NCBI GenBank assembly: GCA_016296575.1
Contig: JAEDJA010000003.1
Coordinates: 51,363 to 115,362, forward strand
DNA length: 64,000 nucleotides
Source of the DNA: Treponema sp.
GTDB taxonomy: Bacteria; Spirochaetota; Spirochaetia; Treponematales; Treponemataceae
Direction of reading: 5' to 3'
In this document: positions 58,829 to 64,000 of the stretch, in pieces
How the letters are laid out: the number at the start of each line of letters is the position of its first letter
Numbering within the stretch: the first letter of the stretch is position 1
Notes under the pieces: model-generated
What the model saw: the letters and a program-made list of their open reading frames with translations, nothing else
The model's database searches: none
What the model was told of the DNA's origin: nothing
Made by a program: the position numbers and the translations under genes

Positions 58829-59521
58829 TTAGTTTAATCCCAAAACCTGCATCAGATCTGCATAATTTGAAAACCTGATGTCCGCAAGTTCATTGTTTTT
58901 ATCTTTCTTTTTTTTGGCATTTCGTTTTGATGTAAACCAGGCACTTTTCATGCCGGCTGCTTTTGATCCAGCCACGTCGTATTTGTAACTGTTTCCAACG
59001 TAAAGAATGTTTTCCGGTTTTATACCCAGTTTTTTTGCCATTATTCCAAAAGCCATTGGATTAGGCTTAAGTGCACCACATTCTTCTGTACCCATGGAAA
59101 GATCAGCCAGGTTTTTGATACCCCAAAGTTCTCCTTTCTGTTCAGGTGGAAAGTCTGATAAAATTGCAACTTTTATCCCTTTCTCCTTTAACCGCATTAC
59201 ACAGTCCACCGCATTTTCACATGGAGTTATTTTTATAAAGTATTTTTTGAGTCCCTGGTAAACAATTTTATCCAAAGCTTCCTGTGCCTTCTCCGGAGTT
59301 GTCCTAAGACGGCGGGCCATATATTCTGCCTGAATACGAGGAAAATCACCTTCCGCTTTATCTTTTCGGAGTGCGCTGCGAACGAGACCATAATGTAAAA
59401 AGAAATGACTATGTGCCAGAAAATGGAAAACGATCCTGGTGTTAAATTTCCAGGTTTCATAAAGAGTTCCATCAATGTCAAAGGCAACAGCTTGAATGTC
59501 GCCCAATTCACCCATTTTCAA
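58829..59521 (-). CDS. HAD-family hydrolase
   Basis: 230 residues. Motif I DIDGTLYE (about 16-23), motif II VAILSDFP with the Ser/Thr equivalent (about 118), and motifs III/IV with ECGALKPNPMAF and LYVGNSYKYDVAGSKAAG. A helical cap domain lies between. This is a DxD-type phosphatase of the phosphoglycolate/nucleotide group; the substrate is unknown. A TTG at 59521 with AGGGA 6-7 bases upstream is a reasonable start; ATG at 59515 is the alternative. It is followed by the SpiroCoCo gene 33 bases on. Confidence 0.82.
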   Translation of the reverse strand: MKMGELGDIQAVAFDIDGTLYETWKFNTRIVFHFLAHSHFFLHYGLVRSALRKDKAEGDFPRIQAEYMARRLRTTPEKAQEALDKIVYQGLKKYFIKITPCENAVDCVMRLKEKGIKVAILSDFPPEQKGELWGIKNLADLSMGTEECGALKPNPMAFGIMAKKLGIKPENILYVGNSYKYDVAGSKAAGMKSAWFTSKRNAKKKKDKNNELADIRFSNYADLMQVLGLN

Positions 59522-59588
59522 TATTTTTCCCTATACTCTACCATTATACATCAATCAACAAAAAAAATATATAACACCATCCCCTTAT

Positions 59589-59617
59589 TTGACATTTTCC
59601 TGTTTTTTTGATAAAGT
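59589..59617 (+). promoter_or_regulatory. Sigma-70-type promoter of tRNA-Ala
   Basis: TTGACA (59589-59594), exactly 17 bases, TAAAGT (59612-59617). The start of transcription falls near 59624, about 7 bases before the tRNA. Confidence 0.72.
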
Positions 59618-59630
59618 ACACGTACATTTC

Positions 59631-59704
59631 GGGGGTGTAGCTCACCTGGCTAGAGCGTTTGAATGGCATTCAAAAGGTAGTCGGTTCAAGTCCGATCATC
59701 TCCA
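59631..59704 (+). tRNA. tRNA-Ala(GGC)
   Basis: 74-base cloverleaf. Acceptor GGGGGTG pairs with CATCTCC through two G-T pairs; D-arm GCTC/GAGC; anticodon stem TTTGA/TCAAA with loop ATGGCAT giving anticodon GGC (Ala, GCC/GCT codons); T-arm TCGG/CCGA with loop TTCAAGT. Discriminator base A. The 3' CCA is not encoded (CAA follows), so it must be added by the CCA-adding enzyme. Confidence 0.93.
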
Positions 59705-59710
59705 CAACTG

Positions 59711-59743
59711 AAAAAAAGAATCTGCAAAGCAGGTTCTTTTTTT
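59711..59743 (+). terminator. Intrinsic terminator after tRNA-Ala
   Basis: AAAAAAAGAATCTGC (59711-59725), 3-base loop, GCAGGTTCTTTTTTT (59729-59743), one wobble; the 3' arm is itself the T run. Confidence 0.85.
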
Positions 59744-59847
59744 GTTTAAAAACGAGTAACTATTCACCACAAAAAATTTACAAAAAATGGACATTACCCA
59801 CTGTTTAAAGAAATTCAAATGTGATAGAATTCTAAGCGGTGGGAAAA

Positions 59848-59988
59848 ATGACAGATTCAGAAATAATTGAGTTGCTGCAAATGCAGTTGAAAACTCAGCA
59901 GCAGCAGAACGAATTTCTTCAAAAAACAATCGAAAGTCTGAATCAGAATATCGAAACACTCACAATGGATAACAGAATCTTCTGTTGA
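59848..59988 (+). pseudogene. N-terminal fragment of an IS66-type transposase (tentative)
   Basis: 46 codons from ATG 59848, beginning MTDSEIIELLQMQLKTQQQQ and continuing NEFLQKTIESLNQNIETLT, then a sudden change to MDNRIFC and a stop. The Gln-rich coiled coil resembles the start of IS66 TnpC, which normally continues into a charged region and the DDE domain. Those are absent. The next piece runs in the opposite direction. Confidence 0.42.
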
Positions 59989-60258
59989 AATACAATAATC
60001 AATTAAATCTGTAAAATTAGAAGTAGATGCAGCATTAACATGTACATCAAATAAAGATGCTAATTTCTCAGAATCAAAGAAAGTATCCTTGATTGGTTTA
60101 ATACATCCAATCAAACAGGTTTCTTTATTATTTCTATACTCATTGATTTGTTTTTCTATTTGCTGATGATTTTCCAGATTGTAGCAGAAATACATAATAA
60201 CATAATCAAGGTTATTAGCTCTTTTATCATATATTTCTGCTATCCAAACACAAAACAA
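59973..60258 (-). pseudogene. Internal fragment of an unrecognised gene
   Basis: An open minus-strand frame of about 95 codons with natural-looking protein (DYVIMYFCYNLENHQQIEKQ ... CLIGCIKPIKDTFFDSEKLA ... FDVHVNAASTSNFTDLIDYC). By eye the pattern resembles the second half of a Ras-like GTPase fold (hydrophobic strand, NKxD-like spot replaced by KPIKD, then an SAK-like AST). It has no credible start and runs into the neighbouring fragments on both sides. Confidence 0.3.
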
Positions 60259-60456
60259 CTTGCTTTTGATCTTGAATCAGGAATAGCAACAATCAGCCGT
60301 GACTTAGACTATATGCGCGATAGAATGTATGCACCTATAGAATATGACTACGCACAGAAAGGCTACCATTATGCAAAACCGCTTGAACCGGAATGGCTTG
60401 TAAAAGAATGGAAAAAACATGCTATTGGAATGGCTAAAATGGCAGAGGAAATATAA
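60250..60456 (+). pseudogene. Fragment of a WYL-type helix-turn-helix regulator (tentative)
   Basis: About 68 codons up to TAA 60454-60456. The part ATISRDLDYMRDRMYAPIEY followed by DYAQKGYHYAKP matches the recognition helix and wing of DeoR/WYL-type regulators (SRxTVxRDLxxLRD..PIEYD..GYYY). The first helix of the HTH and the WYL domain are missing; the frame upstream is non-homologous sequence. It ends with LEPEWLVKEWKKHAIGMAKM, of unclear origin. Confidence 0.42.
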
Positions 60457-60482
60457 AAAATTCCAAATATATAGATTTTTTA

Positions 60483-60522
60483 CCAAAAGTATGTTATTAT
60501 ATAGTTAAACACATACTTTTGG
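60483..60522. promoter_or_regulatory. Operator palindrome over the toxin-antitoxin promoter
   Basis: CCAAAAGTATGT (60483-60494) and ACATACTTTTGG (60511-60522) form a perfect 12-bp inverted repeat with 16 bases between, which contain a TATTAT/TATATA -10-like sequence. The GG at the end of the right arm is the start of GGAGG, the antitoxin's ribosome site. Binding by the antitoxin (autorepression) or mRNA folding would therefore limit both transcription and translation. Confidence 0.78.
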
Positions 60523-60532
60523 AGGTATATTT

Positions 60533-60817
60533 ATGACAAATACTGCTCTTGTTCAGGTAAAAGTAGATACAGAAACAAAAACAGAGGTTACAAGTATTTA
60601 CGAATCACTCGGTTTGGATTTGCCTACTGCTGTCAGAATCTTTTTCAAAAAAAGTATAGCCGTAGGAGGCTTACCCTTTGAATTGAGAAATGATACTCTC
60701 TCCGAAAGATGGAACATTTACAAAGAGGCCAGAAATTCAATCCAAAAAAACAATGTTCCTGAAATGTCTCTTGATGAAATCAATGCTGAAATCGCCGCAG
60801 TAAGGGCTAGTAAATAA
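60533..60817 (+). CDS. RelB/DinJ-family antitoxin
   Basis: 94 residues. The N-terminal ribbon-helix-helix of the RelB/DinJ family is seen in TALVQVKVDTETKTEVTSIY and GLDLPTAVRIFFKKSIAVGGLPFEL. The C-terminal part (SLDEINAEIAAVRASK) should wrap the toxin. GGAGG lies 7 bases before the ATG. Overlaps the toxin gene by one base (TAATG), so the two are translated together. RelB/DinJ proteins usually pair with RelE/YafQ RNases; here the partner is a PIN protein. Confidence 0.9.
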   Translation: MTNTALVQVKVDTETKTEVTSIYESLGLDLPTAVRIFFKKSIAVGGLPFELRNDTLSERWNIYKEARNSIQKNNVPEMSLDEINAEIAAVRASK

Positions 60818-61242
60818 TGGCAAGAAAATATGTCGTTATTGATACAAATGTTCTTGTATCAGCTTTGATAACCAGAAATGAAAACTCCCCAACAGTTCAG
60901 ATTTTGCATTTCCTTGCAAAAGGAAATATTGTCCCTGTTTACTCTGATGAAATCGTAAAAGAGTACAATGAAGTGCTCAGAAGGGACAAATTTAAACTTT
61001 CAGAAAGTTTAATCATAAATCTTTTGAAAGATATTATGGATAACGGCTTAAAAATTACAGTACTTGCAGAAGTAACTGAAACAATGCCAGATGCGAAAAA
61101 TATTGTATTTTATGCGGTAACATTATCAGCACAAGACAAAGATGCTTTTCTTGTAACAGGAAATGGTAAACATTTTCCCGAAAAGCCGTTTGTCGTAACC
61201 CCTTCAGAATTGGTTGAAATTTTGAAACAAGAAATCGTATAA
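60817..61242 (+). CDS. PIN-domain toxin
   Basis: 141 residues of the PIN family (putative toxin-antitoxin component, PIN_3 type). Acidic residues for the metal site: DTNVLVSAL (Asp about 9), SDEIVKEYNEVL (Glu), and MPDAKNIVFYAVTLSAQDKDAFLVTGNGKHFP with two or three Asp (DAK, DKDAFLVTGN). PIN toxins cut RNA. The C-terminal VTPSELVEIL is typical. No other gene is co-transcribed with the pair. Confidence 0.88.
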   Translation: MARKYVVIDTNVLVSALITRNENSPTVQILHFLAKGNIVPVYSDEIVKEYNEVLRRDKFKLSESLIINLLKDIMDNGLKITVLAEVTETMPDAKNIVFYAVTLSAQDKDAFLVTGNGKHFPEKPFVVTPSELVEILKQEIV

Positions 61243-61259
61243 CAAGAAGTTCAAAGCCG

Positions 61260-61316
61260 ACACAGGCTCAGGAACCGTAAACTCAACCAACGTAATGCAA
61301 ACTTATTGGACAGCCT
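61260..61316. repeat. Partial copy of the MITE-like element, right end only
   Basis: GTAAACTCAACCAACGTAAT then GCAAACTTATTGGACAGCCT matches the right end of 37096-37215. The preceding CAGGCTCAGGAACC is shared with 63101-63204. The left end is missing. Just beyond it, 61317-61403 contains no gene I can support; a short minus-strand reading (KVFDKLLNKIFPERHAEKEE) ends in the repeat and may be a truncated gene tail. Confidence 0.6.
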
Positions 61317-61403
61317 CCTCTTTCTCAGCATGTCTTTCAGGGAAAATTTTATTCAGCAGCTTATCAAAGACTTTGTATGTATTGTTTTATGTCCGATCAT
61401 ATT

Positions 61404-62987
61404 TTACTGAACTTCCCATTCGGTGATGTTTCGTTCTGCACTACTAAAATTTACACCGATTTTGAAGAGCTTGCGTTTGTCGGTAGAATATGGAGCGGCA
61501 TAACCCTGCTCTTCTATCTGCTTTAAGGCTTCGGCAGCACTGACATCGCGCTTAAACTCAAAGACATAAACATAATCATCTGTTTCAAGTATGCAGTCTG
61601 CCCTGCCCTTTGCTGAATGAACTTCGGTTCGGGCGTATTTTCCCATCATTGTCAGAGCCATAAAAATCACATTCTGGAAATTCTGCTCTGTAATTATCTC
61701 TTTATCTGCACCTGCAGGATAAGGTAAAAGAGCAAAGAGTGCAGTAAACCATTTACGCATTCCATCCGTATCGCCTTCTTCTACGGCATCGTCTAAAAGA
61801 TCTATATTAAAAGGAGCAGGCTTATCTTCTACATGAAGATAGCTTGGGGCAAGGGAATTTAAAAATCCGAATTTTACCTCTGCATTTGGAAAAGTCAGTT
61901 TGTAAGAATTCTGTCTCTTGTTCCAGCTTTTTATAGTAAGATAACCTGATTGATAAAAGAGAGGTACCGGGTCTGCATTTTCAGGGCGGTAATCTTTTAT
62001 TTCCGATTCTGATACTTTTACCTCGTCCGTAAACTGGCGAATATCAAAATTTGAAGCATTAAGTTTATTGATTAAAAATGTTGGAGTGCCACTTTCAAAC
62101 CAGTAATTGCCGAATTTACATTCATCAAAACAATGCAACAGACTAAAAGGATTATACATTCCTTCACCATCACCACTAAAATGGTAACCATCATACATCC
62201 GTTTTAGTTCAGAAAGAGTTTCTGATTCAGAAAAGCCGCAAGATTCTGCAAGCTTCTTTACATACTGTTCAAAAGAACCTTCCAATTCGGACTGAGAAAT
62301 TCCACAAATACTATTGTATTTCGAAATCAAAGCTATATCAGTAAGCTGATTCAAATCACTGAAAATACTTACCTTGCTGAATTTTGTAACGCCGGTAAAC
62401 ATGTAAAAACGCAGGTACTCATCGCAATCTTTAAGAGTGGCAAAAAAGGCCTTGTACAAATTGCGGTTGGCTTCTTCCTGCTGGGGATTTACCGTCATGT
62501 TTTTTAAGAGGGGATTGTCATATTCGTCTACGAGGACAACAACTTTTCGGCCTGTTTTTTTATTTGCATTTTCCAGAGCTTTTGCAAAGCGGATGGCAAG
62601 TGTTACCTCATCATGAGGAGTCTCATACTTTTCTTCAAAATCATTTAATGAAGTCCTGAGCTTTTTTGCAAGGCCATCCTTTTCCATAAATTCCCCGCTT
62701 GCAAGCGAAAAATACATTACAGGATATTCGGCCCAAGGCTCTTTACTCTGCTCTTCCAGCTGTTCAATTGCAAGTCCGCTAAATAAATCCTTTCGTCCAA
62801 GAAAATAATACCTTATTGTAGAAAGCAAAAGGCTTTTACCAAAACGGCGGGGACGGCTTAAAAAGACAGCCCTTTGCGTGTGGGTAAGCTCATAAACCAG
62901 AGAAGTCTTATCAACATAAAGATAATCCCCTTCGCGAAGAATACTAAAATCCTGCACACCAAGCGGTAAAAGCTGTAGTTTTTCCAT
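61404..62987 (-). CDS. AAA ATPase with C-terminal PD-(D/E)XK nuclease-like domain (DUF1703 family)
   Basis: 527 residues. N-terminal AAA-ATPase-like module with a Walker A variant SRPRRFGKSLLLST (about 44-57) and Walker B VVVLVDEYDNPL (about 148). C-terminal PD-(D/E)XK domain: RADCILETDDYVYVFEFKRD (Asp...Glu-x-Lys, about 460-482). Such genes occur in many near-identical copies in gut bacteria, their job unknown; defence or mobile-element roles have been suggested by structure only. TATACT lies 6 bases upstream of the ATG with no ribosome site. Confidence 0.85.
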   Translation of the reverse strand: MEKLQLLPLGVQDFSILREGDYLYVDKTSLVYELTHTQRAVFLSRPRRFGKSLLLSTIRYYFLGRKDLFSGLAIEQLEEQSKEPWAEYPVMYFSLASGEFMEKDGLAKKLRTSLNDFEEKYETPHDEVTLAIRFAKALENANKKTGRKVVVLVDEYDNPLLKNMTVNPQQEEANRNLYKAFFATLKDCDEYLRFYMFTGVTKFSKVSIFSDLNQLTDIALISKYNSICGISQSELEGSFEQYVKKLAESCGFSESETLSELKRMYDGYHFSGDGEGMYNPFSLLHCFDECKFGNYWFESGTPTFLINKLNASNFDIRQFTDEVKVSESEIKDYRPENADPVPLFYQSGYLTIKSWNKRQNSYKLTFPNAEVKFGFLNSLAPSYLHVEDKPAPFNIDLLDDAVEEGDTDGMRKWFTALFALLPYPAGADKEIITEQNFQNVIFMALTMMGKYARTEVHSAKGRADCILETDDYVYVFEFKRDVSAAEALKQIEEQGYAAPYSTDKRKLFKIGVNFSSAERNITEWEVQ

Positions 62988-62993
62988 AGGGTC

Positions 62994-62999
62994 AGTATA
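62994..62999 (-). promoter_or_regulatory. -10 box of the AAA/DUF1703 gene, leaderless geometry
   Basis: TATACT on the minus strand, 6 bases (GACCCT) before the ATG at 62987; no Shine-Dalgarno, no good -35. Confidence 0.45.
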
Positions 63000-63100
63000 T
63001 CATACTTTCGGTTTATATACACTTAATTTGTATTTATCCATTACATGAAAACAACAATAAAATATTATTTGGAGTATAAAGGGGGTAGTCATTTAATGAA

Positions 63101-63204
63101 GGGGCTGTCCAATAAGTTTGCATTATGGTCATTTAGTGTAGCAGCCATTTCGACAGGTGGTTCCTGAGCCCTTCGACAAGCTCAGGAACCACCTGTCGAA
63201 GGAC
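63101..63204. mobile_element. MITE-like element with perfect 21-bp hairpin, left end and core
   Basis: Left end GGGGCTGTCCAATAAGTTTG, then ATTTAGTGTAGCAGCC, then an inverted repeat of 21 perfect base pairs (63149-63169 with 63180-63200, loop 10) with arms TTCGACAGGTGG...CTGAGC. No matching right end is seen. Same family as 37096-37215. Confidence 0.68.
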
Positions 63205-63260
63205 GAACAGTGGCGATGTGTTTGATGATTATTGCTGATAGTTGGAGATGATGAAGTTTT

Positions 63261-64000
63261 CTATATAAACATCTGCTGCAACAAGGCTTTTTTGCGTTGC
63301 TGCCAGGTGGTTACAACTTTTTGTTGGGTTTGGATTAATGAATCCAGGCTTGAAAGACAGTCGGCGATTTTTTGTTGTTCGGCAAGACATGGAAATGGGC
63401 AGAAAAACTTTTGCATATCAGAGGCTAAAATATGCTTTATTGTACTTCCAGTAGTTAAAATGGATAATTGTTTCTTTCCCATGTTTGATTGAAAATAATA
63501 ATTAACATATTCAGAAGAACAGTTTCCTCCATTGGACATTATAATTAATGCATGGCAATTACTGTTTTCAAGTTCTTTTGGAACAACAGCTGTCTCTCCG
63601 ACATGTCCAGATTGAACCATTAAAATATCATTTTCTTTTAATTGAGAATTCTTATGTGTATTATGAAATTCTTTAGTCACAAATAAATTTATAGAACTTG
63701 ATATTTTACCATCATGTATATTTGTTCCTTCGATGTATTTTATTCCATCTATTTCTGTGGTAAAGAAGTCTGTAACAACTCCGACGAAACCATTTCTAAT
63801 AAAAGGAAATTCAGAAATAAGTTTCTTTTCTTCCCACGCAGGGAAATCTGTGCCGTCGTCGGATTTGAAGCGGAGTTGCTGGGTGAAAAGTTTTTGCATT
63901 AAGGCTTTTTTCTTTTTTTGCAGGGTGTTTAGAATCTTTGTTTCTGCTGTGATTATTGAATCTACATTTGAAAGAAAATCTGCGATTTTTTGTTGTTCTG
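63261..64000 (-). CDS. hsdS: Type I restriction-modification specificity subunit HsdS, C-terminal part (cut by window edge)
   Basis: Partial gene that enters from the right edge; at least 246 codons are visible, as the frame is open to 64000 upstream of the internal ATG 63899. Starting at the edge: the first conserved region EQQKIADFLSNVDSIITAET ... KKKKALMQKLFTQQLRF, the second target-recognition domain (about 50-190 of what is visible, with ENDILMVQSGHVGETAVV), then the second conserved repeat EQQKIADCLSSLDSLIQTQQ ... RKKALLQQMFI. HsdS chooses the DNA site for the HsdR/HsdM complex, presumably encoded to the right. Confidence 0.9.
   Translation of the reverse strand, partial: EQQKIADFLSNVDSIITAETKILNTLQKKKKALMQKLFTQQLRFKSDDGTDFPAWEEKKLISEFPFIRNGFVGVVTDFFTTEIDGIKYIEGTNIHDGKISSSINLFVTKEFHNTHKNSQLKENDILMVQSGHVGETAVVPKELENSNCHALIIMSNGGNCSSEYVNYYFQSNMGKKQLSILTTGSTIKHILASDMQKFFCPFPCLAEQQKIADCLSSLDSLIQTQQKVVTTWQQRKKALLQQMFI

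Noticed and set aside
1..64000. CRISPR array
   Set aside because: No regularly spaced direct repeats with unique spacers; the dispersed repeats found are single palindromes far apart.

Overview
The window reads as a stretch of chromosome from a host-associated, non-pathogenic-type Treponema (Spirochaetota), probably a gut or rumen commensal. The grounds are: a periplasmic-flagella motility operon in spirochete order (flbD-motA-motB-fliL-fliM-fliY), a 1292-residue SpiroCoCo-type coiled-coil protein, a CarD regulator with an acidic tail, MurA with Asp instead of the catalytic Cys, many lipoproteins with short spirochetal lipoboxes, and a GH8 enzyme of the exo-oligoxylanase type. Species cannot be fixed from the sequence alone.

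Layout. 1-4056 (minus): motility operon. 4194-8858 (minus): a small coiled-coil protein, a STAS protein and two SpoIIE-type PP2C phosphatases, a partner-switching set lacking its kinase here. 8938-12830 (minus): grpE-dnaK-dnaJ. 13073-14731 (plus): GGDEF-EAL enzyme with a near-consensus promoter and a terminator. 14966-18830: ssb, a U32 Fe-S hydroxylase-type protein and a lipoprotein. 18969-26189 (plus): moxR-DUF58-bat operon ending in an Smr protein, followed by murJ and an M24 peptidase. 29060-32070 (plus): FHA protein, PPP-like phosphoesterase and membrane Ser/Thr kinase. 32067-34623 (minus): PSP1/RicT-like protein, PurO-type IMP cyclohydrolase and an acyltransferase. 34624-37401: a loose region with a Nudix remnant, a REP-like repeat inserted before an EamA gene, an EEP-family phosphodiesterase and a miniature transposable element. 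37402-40286 (plus): GH8 enzyme, secreted protein and phosphoesterase lipoprotein. 40287-44479: repeats, luxS, TPR protein, murA and pepT. 44580-53097: lipoprotein, glycosyltransferase, argD and three membrane diguanylate cyclases. 53121-59521: carD, ispD, ispF, SpiroCoCo protein and a HAD hydrolase. 59631-59704: tRNA-Ala(GGC). 59705-64000: accessory tail with decayed gene pieces, a RelB/PIN toxin-antitoxin pair, repeats, an AAA/PD-(D/E)XK protein and the 3' part of a type I restriction hsdS.

How the genes work together. Much of the core is signalling onto motility and envelope: stator and switch genes, four c-di-GMP enzymes, phosphatase/STAS switching and a kinase-phosphatase-FHA set, beside cell-wall synthesis (murA, murJ), isoprenoid synthesis (ispD, ispF) and the Bat envelope-stress operon. 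A recurrent feature is promoter architecture: at least seven genes have a TATAAT-like -10 box ending 6-8 bases before the ATG and no Shine-Dalgarno, which predicts leaderless or nearly leaderless mRNAs. I found no CRISPR array and no clearly new multi-gene defence system. The most unusual signals are the leaderless promoters, two dispersed repeat families (one of which appears to have split a ribosome-binding site from its gene) and the operator of the hybrid toxin-antitoxin locus.
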